This document shows positions 50,383-60,434 of a stretch of 64,000 nucleotides of DNA, piece after piece (position 1 is the first letter of the stretch; the number at the start of each line of letters is the position of its first letter). Both the position numbers and the translations under genes were made by a program. Source of the stretch: Natrarchaeobaculum aegyptiacum. Its GTDB lineage: Archaea > Halobacteriota > Halobacteria > Halobacteriales > Natrialbaceae. The notes below the pieces were generated by a model. That model had not been told where the DNA came from and searched no databases. It saw nothing but the letters and a program-made list of their open reading frames with translations. The stretch spans positions 3,720,001 to 3,784,000 of the forward strand of contig NZ_CP019893.1 in the NCBI RefSeq assembly GCF_002156705.1, read 5' to 3'.

Positions 50383-50967
50383 TCAGGCGTACTCGTCTTC
50401 TGTCACCCGAACGACCAGCGTCTCGTCGACGTCCCGCAGGTCGTACTCGGGCAGTTTCCCGCCCGTTCGTCGAACGTAAAGCGGTTCGACGAGTCGACGA
50501 GTCGCCCCCTGCCTCCTGGCCGACGTGGCTTCCTCGTCGTCAGCCTCGGTGGATCGGGGCTCCGATTCCGCAGCCGCTGACTCCGGTCCGGAGTCGGTCT
50601 CGCCGTCGGAACCGGGGCCCGCCGGCTCACCCACCACCTCGAGGCCGTAGATCTTGCAAAATTCGGCCGTCTCGGCCGGCGTCACGTCCCCGTTTCGAAG
50701 GTCCGTCGCGAGCGCTCTCGAGAGCCACTCCTCGTCGCTGACGCTCGGTTCGAGGACGAGGGCCTCGTCGACGAACCGGGTGAGGTACCACTGGAGGTCG
50801 TTGAGCAACGAGATAGCCGCGCCGACGCTGACGGTCCTGACCGCGAGCGAGTTCTCGAACGGTCGCGTCAGATCGTACGTCGCCAGCGCTTCGCGAGACG
50901 TCTCTCGAGAGAGGAGCTCGTACTGCAAGGTGTAGTCGGGGTCCCCGATCAGGCAGACGCGCGTCAC
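50383..50967 (-). CDS. conserved haloarchaeal protein of unknown function (DUF5804-like)
   Basis: The 194-residue product has an alpha/beta N-terminal part beginning MTRVCLIGDPDYTLQYELLS and containing AAISLLNDLQWYLTRFVDEA, a low-complexity acidic linker (about 118-150), and a C-terminal beta segment with LVEPLYVRRTGGKLPEYDLR and VVRVTEDEYA. I recall a haloarchaeal family DUF5804 with this start, but no function. It lies downstream of thiI in the opposite sense to cysK, with both 3' ends about 30 bases apart. Confidence 0.65.
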   Translation of the reverse strand: MTRVCLIGDPDYTLQYELLSRETSREALATYDLTRPFENSLAVRTVSVGAAISLLNDLQWYLTRFVDEALVLEPSVSDEEWLSRALATDLRNGDVTPAETAEFCKIYGLEVVGEPAGPGSDGETDSGPESAAAESEPRSTEADDEEATSARRQGATRRLVEPLYVRRTGGKLPEYDLRDVDETLVVRVTEDEYA

Positions 50968-51057
50968 TGCGCGTACCTGCGAGCGGTCACCTAATGTTGG
51001 TTTCGCCTCTCGGCTGCGGTCCCGCGAGGCCAGAAAGAGAGACGACGAGCGATTTCC

Positions 51058-52236
51058 CTAGGGTTCGACCAGATCGGCGTTCAACGCGGCTTCCTCGGCG
51101 CGCTCGAACAGGTCGTCGGGTTCGATCTCGAGCAGGCGGTCCAGCCGGGCGTTGGTCTCGACCATGTCGGGTGCGACGCGATTGCAACCGGCGTTGATCG
51201 TCGCCTGTGAGAACGTGCCGATCTCGCGAGCCTGAGCGACGATATCCTGTTTGTCCCGGGTGAGCAGCGGCCGGTGGACCGGCAGGTCCGTGGCCTGACT
51301 CGTCACCGCGAGGTTCTGCATCGTCTGGCTGGACTTCTGACCGACGGCCTCGCCAGTGACGATGCCGTGGGCGTCGACGCGCTCGGCAAGCACTTCCGCC
51401 GCGCGGTAGAAAAAGCGCCGCAACGAGAGCATCCGTCCCTTCTCCATCTCGCTGACGAGCAGGTCCACCGTCTCGCCCCCCGGAATGCGGTAGACCTGCA
51501 TCTCCTGATTCGGCGCGTACTGTGAGAGGGTCCGGACGGTCTCCATCGCACGCGCCTCGTGGTCGATTCCGCCGTAGTCACCGAGTGACACGTACGCCGG
51601 GACGATCGGACTCCCGCGAGTCATCATCTCGTAGGCCGCTACCGGGGAGTCGATCCCACCGCTGACCGTCGCAACAACGCGCTCCTGAGAACCAAGCGGC
51701 AGGCCACCCGGTCCGTCGACGGTCTCGAGGTAGACGAACGCCGATTCGTCACGCACCTCGACGCCGAAGGTGAGGTCCGGATCGTCGAGGTCGACCGCGG
51801 GCTCGAAGTCGTCCTCGACGGCCTCCCAGATTGCCGTGCCACCCTCCCGCGCGAGGTCGTCGCTGCTGTAGGGGAGGGACTTGTCGGAACGACGGGCGTC
51901 GACGGCGAAGGTTCCCCCGTCGTAACACGCGTCTGCAATCTCGGCGAGTACCTCGATGATCTGTGCTTTCTCGGTACTGACGGTCCGACAGGGGCTCGCG
52001 GAGACGACGCCGAATGCGTCGGTCACGGCCGCTGTCGCGTCTTCGATGGCGTCTTCGGTCGTGTGAATCAGCGGCCGGTTCCAGCGGCGTTCGACGTCGC
52101 CGGGGATCGACCGGTCCGAAAGGAGGGCCTCGACGTTCTCCACGAGGGTCCCTTCCATCTGGCGCTTGACGGGGGTGCTCTTCGTGTTCAGGTCGCCGTG
52201 ACGGACGAGGACCGTATCGGCGCCGGGGGGATGCAT
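51058..52236 (-). CDS. thiI: ThiI-type tRNA 4-thiouridine synthase (sulfurtransferase)
   Basis: The 392-residue product has an N-terminal ferredoxin-like and THUMP region (start MHPPGADTVLVRHGDLNTKS) for tRNA binding, and the PP-loop ATP pyrophosphatase motif VVATVSGGIDSPVAAYEMMT near residues 190-209. Further conserved patches are RIPGGETVDLL, GIVTGEAVGQKSSQTMQNLA and INAGCNRVAPD, whose Cys may be catalytic. No rhodanese domain is present, as in other archaeal ThiI, so sulfur transfer must use this Cys or another donor. The start at 52236 is preferred to one at 52260. Confidence 0.92.
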   Translation of the reverse strand: MHPPGADTVLVRHGDLNTKSTPVKRQMEGTLVENVEALLSDRSIPGDVERRWNRPLIHTTEDAIEDATAAVTDAFGVVSASPCRTVSTEKAQIIEVLAEIADACYDGGTFAVDARRSDKSLPYSSDDLAREGGTAIWEAVEDDFEPAVDLDDPDLTFGVEVRDESAFVYLETVDGPGGLPLGSQERVVATVSGGIDSPVAAYEMMTRGSPIVPAYVSLGDYGGIDHEARAMETVRTLSQYAPNQEMQVYRIPGGETVDLLVSEMEKGRMLSLRRFFYRAAEVLAERVDAHGIVTGEAVGQKSSQTMQNLAVTSQATDLPVHRPLLTRDKQDIVAQAREIGTFSQATINAGCNRVAPDMVETNARLDRLLEIEPDDLFERAEEAALNADLVEP

Positions 52237-52465
52237 AGCAACGTGTAGATGGTTGCGCATATAAGGGCATTGCGAGGGGCAAGTCACAGGCGCGACGGTC
52301 GTGCCAGTGACGACTCGAGCGGTCGACGGAACAGCCAGCGAGGACAGGACCCCAGACAGGAAACAATCCGATCGCTTCGTCGCTGGCCGCCGGTTGTGTG
52401 AAGTGATTGAGCCGTTACAATAACGGCCAGAGTGACTATACGTTTCGAGGCTACTCTCTCGGACA

Positions 52466-53824
52466 ATGAGTAACGCGGCTATCCGTAGCGGGAATCAACA
52501 GATTCAGGGCAGTCAGGGAGAGGAAGCGCTCGCGAAGCCGTTTCTCGAGTCACTCGAGGAAGGCGACGAGTGCGAACGACTTCGCGCCGAACGGGACTTC
52601 TGGCGATCGCTGTACACACAGCTCATCGCGGCGTTTCCGGAGGGGGCGTTCGTGGTCGCAGCAGACGGTGAAATCACGAACTGGAACCCCGCGATGGAGG
52701 AATTGAACGGCTCGTCCGCAGGAGACGTCCTGGGCGCGAATGCCTACGATATCTTCGAAACCGACGGGCAGTCGGAGACGCTCGCAGAGACGGTCGTCAG
52801 GCGGAACGAACCGGTCCGAGAAGACGACACGCGTACCGTCCCCCACTCCGATCGCTACTATCAGGTGTACGCCGTCCCCCTTCGGGACCCGGACGGGAAC
52901 GCCATCGGTGCGTTCGAAGCAACCCCCGACGTCAGCGACTTCGTCCACCAGCAACAGGCCTACGAGCAGTTACAGGAGACGGTCTCACAGGAAGTCCGGT
53001 CGGAAGTCGTCGATCTCGAGAGCCACACCGAGTCGATCGCCTCGAGCATCGATCGCATTCACGAACTCGGCGTCGAAGAGACCGAACGGATGGAGACGAT
53101 CGCCACCGAGGTCTCGAACCAGAGTGCGACGATCGAAGAGATCGCCTCGACCACCGGAAACGTTCGGGAAACCAGCGACGAAGCGGCCGAACTCGCTGCC
53201 GCCGGGTCCGCCAACGCCGGTGACGCCATCGAGACGATGAACGCCGTCTCCGACGCTGCTGGCGCAGTTTCGGCGGACATGACCTCGCTACAGGGGAGTA
53301 TCGACGAAATCGAGGCCATCGTCGACGTGATCGACGACATCGCCAGACAGACGAATATCCTCGCACTGAACGCCCAGATCGAGGCTGCACACGCTGGTGA
53401 GGAAGGTGTCGGCTTCGCCGTGGTCGCGAGCGAGGTGAAATCGCTGGCCGAAGACACCCAGAAACAGGCCAGCCGCATCGAAACGACGATCGCAGACGTT
53501 CAACGCGAAATCGAAGAGACCGCCGGGAGCCTCGAGACGACGACCGACCGGATCGACGAGGGGGTCGATCGCGTCGAAGGGACGTTGAACCGGCTCGACG
53601 AGATCGCAGACGCGGTCGAGGACGTTGCTATCGGGGTCGACGAGGTGGCAGATGCGATCGACGAACAGTCGGCCGGGAGCGAGGAGATCGCCGCTACCGT
53701 CGACACCGCAGTCGAGGAGATGAACGACCTCCGGAACGAACTCGAGGCCATCACGGAGTCGACCCGGGAACAGCGCGAGAGCGTCGCCGCCGTCCGGTCG
53801 ACCGTCGGCCAGCTTTCTGAGTGA
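52466..53824 (+). CDS. soluble PAS-domain taxis transducer
   Basis: The 452-residue product has an N-terminal PAS domain (about 45-155) with [20 protein letters not shown] and [20 protein letters not shown], then a cytoplasmic methyl-accepting hairpin with tip [20 protein letters not shown] and [14 protein letters not shown]. There is no transmembrane segment, so it detects an intracellular cue such as redox state or a small ligand; a bound cofactor cannot be seen. The promoter has TATACG about 30 bases before the ATG. It shares signalling-tip sequence with the transducer at 42.5 kb. Confidence 0.9.
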   Translation: MSNAAIRSGNQQIQGSQGEEALAKPFLESLEEGDECERLRAERDFWRSLYTQLIAAFPEGAFVVAADGEITNWNPAMEELNGSSAGDVLGANAYDIFETDGQSETLAETVVRRNEPVREDDTRTVPHSDRYYQVYAVPLRDPDGNAIGAFEATPDVSDFVHQQQAYEQLQETVSQEVRSEVVDLESHTESIASSIDRIHELGVEETERMETIATEVSNQSATIEEIASTTGNVRETSDEAAELAAAGSANAGDAIETMNAVSDAAGAVSADMTSLQGSIDEIEAIVDVIDDIARQTNILALNAQIEAAHAGEEGVGFAVVASEVKSLAEDTQKQASRIETTIADVQREIEETAGSLETTTDRIDEGVDRVEGTLNRLDEIADAVEDVAIGVDEVADAIDEQSAGSEEIAATVDTAVEEMNDLRNELEAITESTREQRESVAAVRSTVGQLSE

Positions 53825-53930
53825 ACCGCCTCGGGGTCAAGCCCCGAGGCACTCGGCCTGCTCCGCCTGTAGACGGCGACTCGAGCGCCAGAATCGGGGC
53901 GTGATCGAACCGGGAAAATCGATCGGCCGA

Positions 53931-55136
53931 TCAGAACGTCGTGAGTTCGCCCTCGATCACGCTACGGGTGATCTCGGTGACGTTCGCGAGTTCTGCGTCG
54001 ACGATCGCCTCGATGTCTGCCTGGACGTCCGAGAGGGCGACGCCCTCTTCGGTGACGACGTGGACGTCGGCGACGTGGGGCTGGTCGATCGGGCGACCGA
54101 TCTGGCTCAGGAGACGGACGCGCAGGTCGCGGATGCCGTCGACCTCTGCGACGACCTCCTCGGCGATCTCGGTCGACAGCAGGTTGTAGATTTTTCCGAT
54201 GTGGTTGACCGGGTTCTTCCCGCTCGTGGCCTCCATCGACATCGAACGGTTGGGCGTGATGAGGCCGTTGGCACGGTTGCCCCGGCCAACGGAGCCGTCG
54301 TCGCCCTGCTCGGCGGAGGTACCGGTGACGGTGAGGTAGATCGACCCTGACTCGTAGTCGTCGGCCGTGTTGACGTGGACAGTTACCTCGCGGTCGGTGT
54401 GCTCGCTTGCGACTTCTGCGACGAACTCGCGAACCGACTCGACGGCGTCGGCGTAGGCGTCGAGATCGGGAACGTACTCGTCGACCATCGCCGCGGCGAC
54501 CGTGACGTCGATCTGGTCGGCCTCGCGTTTGCCCATGATCTTCACGTCCGGCCCAAGATACGGGTTTTCGGCCGCAAACTCGCCGTTCAGGCGTCGTTCG
54601 GCCTCGAGGACGATCTGCTCGGTCTCGCTCAGCGGGGCGTGACCGACGCCGAAGCTCGTGTCGTTGGCCATCGGCACCGCGACTTCGTCTTCACCGAAGA
54701 CGTCCTGTAAGTCACCGCTGCCCTCGCCGAGCCGAACGTCGACGATCACGTCCTCGCCGTACTCGAGCTGGGGGATCGCCTCTTCGATGTACTCACGAGC
54801 GGCGGTCAGTGCGATCCGTTCGGCCGGGATCGTCTGGCCCTCGTAGTGTTTCGTCGCGCGACCGACGATCAGCAGGTAGATCGGGTCGACGATCTCGCCA
54901 CCGCCGAACGCCGGGGCAGCCTCGCCGGCGACGAGTTGCGTTTCGTCGGTGTTGAAGTGCAGTACCTTCCCGACGCGGTCGAGATACTCGCGTGCGAGCG
55001 CGCCCGCGACGCTCTCGGCGACCCCGTCACAGATGGAGTCCGGATGCCCGATCCCCTTTCGCTCGACGATCTCGACCTCCTGGTCTTCGACTGCCCGGCG
55101 GTCGATCGGCTCGACCCGGATGTTCCGTTCGCTCAT
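53931..55136 (-). CDS. metK: archaeal S-adenosylmethionine synthetase
   Basis: The 401-residue enzyme makes SAM from methionine and ATP. It belongs to the archaeal branch, with [20 protein letters not shown] at residues about 18-37, [37 protein letters not shown] and [20 protein letters not shown] with [14 protein letters not shown]. Length matches archaeal homologues. A long upstream in-frame extension is rich in Arg, Ser and Thr and is rejected; the ATG at 55136 gives [12 protein letters not shown]. An A/T-rich stretch (AACTTGCGGAAACATATT on the plus strand) just upstream probably holds its promoter. Confidence 0.96.
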   Translation of the reverse strand: MSERNIRVEPIDRRAVEDQEVEIVERKGIGHPDSICDGVAESVAGALAREYLDRVGKVLHFNTDETQLVAGEAAPAFGGGEIVDPIYLLIVGRATKHYEGQTIPAERIALTAAREYIEEAIPQLEYGEDVIVDVRLGEGSGDLQDVFGEDEVAVPMANDTSFGVGHAPLSETEQIVLEAERRLNGEFAAENPYLGPDVKIMGKREADQIDVTVAAAMVDEYVPDLDAYADAVESVREFVAEVASEHTDREVTVHVNTADDYESGSIYLTVTGTSAEQGDDGSVGRGNRANGLITPNRSMSMEATSGKNPVNHIGKIYNLLSTEIAEEVVAEVDGIRDLRVRLLSQIGRPIDQPHVADVHVVTEEGVALSDVQADIEAIVDAELANVTEITRSVIEGELTTF

Positions 55137-55272
55137 TAGCGGTCCTAGAGGACTCGAGGTTCTATAACTTGCGGAAACATATTCTGCCAGATAATACCCT
55201 CGAGTAATCACAGTGCGGGAAACGGCCGGAGTTCGAGTCGTCACAGGCACGATCGAATAGCGCGACCGGCGA

Positions 55273-55845
55273 TCAGGACTCGAGCAGCAATCCGAGGTAC
55301 GAGGTCCGAATCTGGTCGTCCGGATCGAGGTCCAGACGTTCGAGGACGTCGTAGGCCCCCTCTCGTGCGGGCTCGAGGTCTTCCTCGTGGTCGACGTCGA
55401 GTTCGACTTCGACGAACTCGCCGACGTCGTCGACGGCGTCGAGGGTGACGGTGTAGCCGTCGAGGTCGTATCGCTCGCGTTCCTTGCGAACGGTCGCGGC
55501 CGGGTCGAAGCCGAGGTGCTCGAGGACGGCGGCCATCGTCCCGCCGTCGTCGACGCCAGTCTCGAACTCCTCGCGGCTCTTCGATTCGTCCTCGAGCAGC
55601 GGGCCCTTGTAGGTGACGCGGCTCTCGAAGGCTCCGTCCTCGAGTGGGTTCGCGCCCACGGTGCCGCCCGAAACCGACTCCCGACGAATCCGCAGTGCCT
55701 CGTCAGTCTCGGCGAACTCGCGGTGAGGCGCGTCGTAGTAGGTGTCGACCTGCACGACCTGGCCCAGCGAATCTGCCGCGACCGCCTCGAGTCGGTCACG
55801 GACGGTCGCGTGGTCTGCCGGCACCTTCACTTCCACCTCGTACAT
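55273..55845 (-). CDS. CYTH-domain protein (class IV adenylate cyclase/thiamine triphosphatase fold)
   Basis: The 190-residue protein begins MYEVEVKVPADHATVRDRLE with the E-x-E-x-K signature of the CYTH fold. The tunnel strands then carry charged residues in YYDAPHREFAETDEALRIRR, ESRVTYKGPLLED, VRKERERYDLDGYTVTLDAV and GEFVEVELD. CYTH proteins act on triphosphates (class IV cyclases, thiamine triphosphatase, tripolyphosphatase); the substrate cannot be chosen here. The start at 55845 begins with the signature strand. Divergent from the FKBP gene by 88 bases. Confidence 0.9.
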   Translation of the reverse strand: MYEVEVKVPADHATVRDRLEAVAADSLGQVVQVDTYYDAPHREFAETDEALRIRRESVSGGTVGANPLEDGAFESRVTYKGPLLEDESKSREEFETGVDDGGTMAAVLEHLGFDPAATVRKERERYDLDGYTVTLDAVDDVGEFVEVELDVDHEEDLEPAREGAYDVLERLDLDPDDQIRTSYLGLLLES

Positions 55846-55933
55846 GCGCGAGCTGACGGAACCGGGGCCCATGAATCGGTCGTTCTCGAGCCAAAGCGTC
55901 GTACTTAAATGTCGACGGCGGGAGGTACAACGT

Positions 55934-56920
55934 ATGACCGAGGATCAGGAGGCCGAGCCAGACGTACCGGCCGATGACGTCGATGCAGACGACGAAGCGA
56001 CGGACGAGGAAGCAGAAACCGACGGACTCGACTACGGCGACTTCGTCGAACTCGAGTACACCGCTTACACCGTCGAGGGCGACCAGCTCGTCGACACGAC
56101 CGACCCCGACGTCGCCGAAGAAGAGGGCGTCGACGCGCAGGGTCAGGAGTTCAAGGCCCGAACGATCGTTCTCGGCGAAGGCCACATCTTCGAGGGCGTC
56201 GAGGAAGCGCTCGTCGGCAGCCAGGTCGGCGACGAGGGCTCGGTGACGATCCCCGCCGAGGACGCCTTCGGCGAGTACGACCCCGACGACGTCCAGACCG
56301 TCAGCGCCGAAAAGATCGACGAGGACGACCGCTACCCCGGTGCGAACGTCCAGATCGACGGCCAGCAGGGCTACATCAGCACGATCATCGGCGGACGCGC
56401 TCGCGTCGACTTCAACCACCCGCTCGCGGGTGACGACGTCGAGTACGAGTACGAGATCGTCGGCGAAGTCGAGGACCGCGAAGAACAGGCCAGTGGCCTG
56501 TTCGAGATGTACCTCGGCTTCGAACCCGAACTCTGGATCGAGACCGAGGAAGTCGAAGAGGAAGTTCCCGTCGAGCCTGACGAGGACGAAGAAGACGACG
56601 ACGAACCCGCCGAGCCCGAGTTCGAGACGGAACTCGTCGAGAAGGAGAGCCTCTACCTCGAGGCCACCCCGCAGATGACCATGAACCAGCAGTGGATGAT
56701 GGGCAAGCAGCAGATCGGTCAGGAGATCATCGACCAGATCGGCGTCGACCGCATCGTCGTCCAGGAAGTCATCGAAGGCATGGGCCCGATGGGCGGCCTC
56801 GGTGGCATGATGGGCGGTGGCGGCGGCATGGGCGACCTCGAGGCGGCACTCGAAGACGCCGACGTCGACGCAGACGAGATCGTCGAAGAACTCGAGGCCG
56901 ACGCCGAAGCCGACGAGTAG
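55934..56920 (+). CDS. FKBP-type (SlyD-like) peptidyl-prolyl isomerase
   Basis: The 328-residue product has a Glu/Asp-rich N terminus, then an FKBP domain (about 35-190): DYGDFVELEYTAYTVEGDQL, ILGEGHIFEGVEEALVGSQV and IPAEDAFGEYDPDDV. The inserted-in-flap (chaperone) part includes GQQGYISTIIGGRARVDFNH and PLAGDDVEYEYEIVGEV, as in SlyD and archaeal long FKBPs. A C-terminal extension follows with an acidic hinge and a Met/Gly-rich stretch (MGPMGGLGGMMGGGGGMGDL near 283-302) between helical segments. It likely assists folding in the cytosol. Confidence 0.93.
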   Translation: MTEDQEAEPDVPADDVDADDEATDEEAETDGLDYGDFVELEYTAYTVEGDQLVDTTDPDVAEEEGVDAQGQEFKARTIVLGEGHIFEGVEEALVGSQVGDEGSVTIPAEDAFGEYDPDDVQTVSAEKIDEDDRYPGANVQIDGQQGYISTIIGGRARVDFNHPLAGDDVEYEYEIVGEVEDREEQASGLFEMYLGFEPELWIETEEVEEEVPVEPDEDEEDDDEPAEPEFETELVEKESLYLEATPQMTMNQQWMMGKQQIGQEIIDQIGVDRIVVQEVIEGMGPMGGLGGMMGGGGGMGDLEAALEDADVDADEIVEELEADAEADE

Positions 56921-56929
56921 CGACGGCCG

Positions 56930-56934
56930 TTTTT
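56930..56934 (+). terminator. T-run after the FKBP gene
   Basis: TTTTT lies 10 bases after the stop codon, followed by a second TTTT eight bases later, in GC-rich flanks. Fits an archaeal T-run terminator. Confidence 0.4.
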
Positions 56935-57174
56935 CGCGGTTTTCGAGCCGACCACCGTACGGTCCGCCTATCACTCTCTCGGATCAATCAGACTGACAAT
57001 CGGAGTCACCGAGCGCTGTCGCTGTGGGTGCTGCTCTCCGAAACCGGGAGATAGACCTTTGAGTGGAAGATGCCGGGACCGGGAGGCCGCTCTGGTACCG
57101 TTCCAAGCGTCGACTCAGAGGTGGAAACCCGTTGACTGCACCTGGGCTGATCGAGCAAATAGGACTGAACGCCG

Positions 57175-59118
57175 CTAGGGGTGAGACACACCACATTCGT
57201 ACTCCACCGGCTCGATACCCGCTGCCTCCAGACGACCGGGATTTGCTGGCGTGCAGCGGGGGGCCGTATCCACGACGCTCGCCTCGCGCATTCCGGAGAC
57301 GGTGCCCTCGAGAGTTGCCAGCTCGTCAAACAGAGGTGCCTGTGCGAGCGTCGGTGACCCACCACTTCGGTGAAGCCGGCTGTCGATGGGATCTGTCGCC
57401 GAGTAAGACCGACTGAAGACGACTGGCTCGCCGTCATCGGCCGAACTCTCGTCTACGTCACCGACTGTCCCGTGCCAGTAGTTACCCACGCCGTCGTGAG
57501 TCCAGATTCGCAGCGTCCCACGGCGTGCCTGCACGTGACGGTCGTTATCGACGAAATCGTTCGCGAGGACTCGGTTGGCCGGTAAGTAGTGGGTCGCACG
57601 GATCCCAACCTCGTTGCCGACGATGACGTTGTGCTCGTAGATGGAGTTGCCAGCCTCCGTCGTCATCCCGAGGCCGTTATCGACGACAACGTTATCGGCA
57701 ACGTAGGAGTTCCATCCCTCGGTTCGGATTCCCGTCGGGTTATTCCGGACGTGGTTCCCGACGACCGCGTTTTGATGTGGGTTCGTCATGACGTGAATGC
57801 CCGTCGCTTCGGCCGCTCGAATGTCGTTATCGGCGATTACCGTCTCTCCAGTGAACATCAGATGGACGCCGATTCGGTTTCGTTCGAGCGTGTTGTTCCG
57901 GAAGACGAGCCCGTGTGAACGATGGGTGTAGATACCGTCACGGCCGTCACGGAACGCCGAGTCTTCGATTATACCGTCACCAGAACGCATCGACATAACA
58001 CCCATGTAGGAATCCCCCCACTCCTCGCCACCGTCGACAGAGACGTTCCGGACGACCGTTTTCGGGCTGTCGCGGAGCATGACACCGTTCGAGGGAGTCA
58101 CTATCGAAATATTCTCGAGAAAGACGCCAGGAGCATCGTCGACGTAGACGCCAGCGTCACCACCGGCATACGCCGTTTCGAGGACGGTGTCGCCACCCTC
58201 GCTCGGGCCGTCGGTGACGGTCTCCTGTTCTTCGGGCATAACTGAATCGCCGACGTTCGTGATCTCGACGTTCCGGACAGCAGCATCTGGAGACTTGATC
58301 ATCACGACGGTGCTCTCACCATCGCCCCGAATCGTCACATCTCCTTTCCCCTCGAGAGTGACAGGCCGATCGATCTCGACCAGTTCTTCGTAGGTCCCCG
58401 CAGGGACGACGACCGTCCCGTTTGTCGGCGTACGGGAAACCGCCTCCTGTATCGTTTCGTTTTCTCCGACGACAGTTTTTACAGGTCGGTCGGCGACTGC
58501 CCGACGATGCTCGACGAGGGAATCTGCATCGGTCTGGCGCTTATCGACTCGATCACGAACGGTCCTAGCGTCCTCGAGTTCGATTTCGTACTCGAGGAGG
58601 TCGTCCCACGTTATTACGGACCCACCGGAGTCGGCCGCGTAGGTCTCGGCATCGTCGCGACTCGAGAACGGGACGGCCGTCTCTCCGTCGGGTGCCCTAG
58701 CATCGCTGTCGACGACGAACCAGGCCGATTCGGCATCTGTCCAGTCCACCCTGTCGTCGGTACGTGGGTATCCCTCAGCGGATAACTCGAGTTCGGTCCC
58801 GCTGTAATCGGTTACGTAGACTGTGAGTGGGTAACCAAAGCGCTGTTCGTGACCTTCTTGGCGCTGTGCGTCGACGAACCGCTCGACGCCGTAATAGCCG
58901 ACGACGTAGCGATACTGCGAATAGAACACCTGCGCCCGCGGGAGCTCGACGTCTGGATCGTCGATTTCGTCGTCGAAGGAGACGCCCATCGTGACTGTTT
59001 CGCTGAACGTAACTGGTTCGGGCGAGGTTGTCTCGACCTCGACGACGAAGAGTCCAGCGCCCGTGAGGACGACGATAACGACGAGGATCGTGGTTGAAGC
59101 GAGGACTATGTTCCGCAT
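57175..59118 (-). CDS. nosD: NosD-like protein with N-terminal NosL-like domain
   Basis: The 647-residue product starts with a signal-anchor (IVLASTTILVVIVVLTGAGL, residues 4-23). Residues about 60-185 resemble a NosL fold in its later strands (AWFVVDSDARAPDGETAVPF; DAETYAADSGGSVITWDDLL) but lack the NosL cysteines. From about 215 on is a right-handed beta-helix of NosD/CASH type, with PVKTVVGENETIQEAVSRTP and repeated turns such as GVYVDDAPGVFLENISIVTP, VFRNNTLERNRIGVHLMFTG and IYEHNVIVGNEVGIRATHYL. NosD serves copper-site maturation of nitrous oxide reductase, usually with NosF and NosY. Those genes are not adjacent; the next minus-strand neighbour upstream is nosL, 64 bases away. Confidence 0.88.
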   Translation of the reverse strand: MRNIVLASTTILVVIVVLTGAGLFVVEVETTSPEPVTFSETVTMGVSFDDEIDDPDVELPRAQVFYSQYRYVVGYYGVERFVDAQRQEGHEQRFGYPLTVYVTDYSGTELELSAEGYPRTDDRVDWTDAESAWFVVDSDARAPDGETAVPFSSRDDAETYAADSGGSVITWDDLLEYEIELEDARTVRDRVDKRQTDADSLVEHRRAVADRPVKTVVGENETIQEAVSRTPTNGTVVVPAGTYEELVEIDRPVTLEGKGDVTIRGDGESTVVMIKSPDAAVRNVEITNVGDSVMPEEQETVTDGPSEGGDTVLETAYAGGDAGVYVDDAPGVFLENISIVTPSNGVMLRDSPKTVVRNVSVDGGEEWGDSYMGVMSMRSGDGIIEDSAFRDGRDGIYTHRSHGLVFRNNTLERNRIGVHLMFTGETVIADNDIRAAEATGIHVMTNPHQNAVVGNHVRNNPTGIRTEGWNSYVADNVVVDNGLGMTTEAGNSIYEHNVIVGNEVGIRATHYLPANRVLANDFVDNDRHVQARRGTLRIWTHDGVGNYWHGTVGDVDESSADDGEPVVFSRSYSATDPIDSRLHRSGGSPTLAQAPLFDELATLEGTVSGMREASVVDTAPRCTPANPGRLEAAGIEPVEYECGVSHP

Positions 59119-59182
59119 GGCCCGTATCTCTCGGAGGGAGTTGGGATATCGTGCTGGTGCATGAGGGAGATAATGGTGAGGA

Positions 59183-59767
59183 TTACACGAACCCCAGGCT
59201 ATCGATCAGTTCTCTGGTGATCGAATCGTGGTCGTAGATGTCACCGCCATATTCCTCGGCGAACGATTCGGCGTCTTCCGGATCGGAAAAGCCGATCACA
59301 GATTGACCCATCGCGCCGAGAACCTCGCTGTCGACGGCAAACGTGAGATCGCGCGCGTCGGTGTGAACGTCGGCCTCGAAGTGAGCAGTGATGTATTTGA
59401 CATCTCCGTCACGATAGATCTCCCAGTCGACTTTCGAGTAGTCGGTCAGGTAGATCACCCGGGGATCCTCACCGTACTCTTCGTACTCGAAAACGTACTC
59501 GTAAGCACACGTGCTCGCACAGTAGGGAACGACACCGTCTTGCACGTCCTGATCTGGAATGTCCGCATCGTCCGGGTAGAAGGCGTGTCCGGCTGGACCA
59601 GGATGGTTGACGATTACCATATTGCAGACCGGACAGTTGTGATCGGCGTCAATTGTGATCGGGGCGGGTAGTTCTCCCTCGTCGGTCAGACAGCCAGCGA
59701 GCGCACCGACACTCGCCGCACCGACCGTCAGGAAGAGCGATCGTCGAGTCGGTCTTCGCCACCTCAT
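59183..59767 (-). CDS. nosL: NosL copper-binding lipoprotein
   Basis: The 194-residue product has a twin-arginine signal joined to a lipobox (RRSLFLTVGAASVGALAGC, Cys 26), so it is probably lipid-anchored outside the membrane. Copper-site residues of NosL are visible: CPVCNM at 45-50 and CASTC at 83-87. The later strands include YLTDYSKVDWEIYRDGDVKY and VIGFSDPEDAESFAEEYGGD. NosL delivers Cu(I) to nitrous oxide reductase. The neighbouring nosD lies downstream on the same strand. A TATA-like AATACATAG lies about 28 bases before the ATG. Confidence 0.92.
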   Translation of the reverse strand: MRWRRPTRRSLFLTVGAASVGALAGCLTDEGELPAPITIDADHNCPVCNMVIVNHPGPAGHAFYPDDADIPDQDVQDGVVPYCASTCAYEYVFEYEEYGEDPRVIYLTDYSKVDWEIYRDGDVKYITAHFEADVHTDARDLTFAVDSEVLGAMGQSVIGFSDPEDAESFAEEYGGDIYDHDSITRELIDSLGFV

Positions 59768-59987
59768 ATGTCGAAGTTCTAACCTACGTCCCCTATGTAT
59801 TCTGGTTTACAAGACGAATTGACAGTTTTCGGGCGTGTGAACGGACGGCGTCAGGGTCGTGGGATGTTGTGCCAACTGAAACGGGCCCCACACCGGCCCA
59901 CAGTTCACGGGTTGCCTCCCCGGCCACTCGACCCGGTGCCCTCGTCACTCGAACCGCGGCCGCCGTGCGACCGGGCGTGCACTGCCG

Positions 59988-60434
59988 TCAGTGGCTACTG
60001 TCGTCGGCGCGCTCGAGGACGACTCGCTGTTGGACCGCCGTCTGAACGCTCTTGTTCTCGAGACAAACAGTGATGGTGTCTTCGATTCGTTCACGTTCGT
60101 TCGTTTCGATGGCGGCGGTGATGGGCACGGGTTCGCCAGTCGGATCCGGGTCGAACGTGATCTCGTCGGCGTCGACGCGCTTTACCGTCGCGTTTTCGAG
60201 GTCGGAGTCGATAGTGAGTGTCCCGTTCGCCTCGTCGAGATCTAGCGAAGCGACCGTCTCGTCGGCTGTGCCGATGGCTGCGGCGTGACTGACGCCGAGC
60301 CTCGAGATGCCATTGGTTTCGGTAACGAGAGCAAGTGTCGAGAGTCCAGCGAGACCCGCAAACAGTCGGCGTCGACGCACTCTCATCGGCATCGCCCCAT
60401 TGTCTTCGTTCGCCCTCGCTCGACGATCAGACAT
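59988..60434 (-). CDS. small exported protein of unknown function in the nos-type cluster
   Basis: The 148-residue product has a basic N terminus and a signal-like segment (MRVRRRRLFAGLAGLSTLAL, about 17-36). The rest is beta-rich (ANGTLTIDSDLENATVKRVD; EPVPITAAIETNERERIEDT) with one Cys in ITVCLENKSV. It loosely recalls the small exported beta-sandwich proteins that haloarchaea make with twin-arginine-like starts, but I cannot name the family. A start at 60392 (MPMRVRRRR) is an alternative. It shares a 263-base divergent promoter region with the NosL-fusion gene and precedes nosL on the same strand, 220 bases away. Confidence 0.55.
   Translation of the reverse strand: MSDRRARANEDNGAMPMRVRRRRLFAGLAGLSTLALVTETNGISRLGVSHAAAIGTADETVASLDLDEANGTLTIDSDLENATVKRVDADEITFDPDPTGEPVPITAAIETNERERIEDTITVCLENKSVQTAVQQRVVLERADDSSH

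Noticed and set aside
53931-55799. Long N-terminal extension of SAM synthetase to 622 residues
   Set aside because: The first 221 residues are Arg/Ser/Thr-rich and antisense to the CYTH gene; the enzyme starts normally at 55136.
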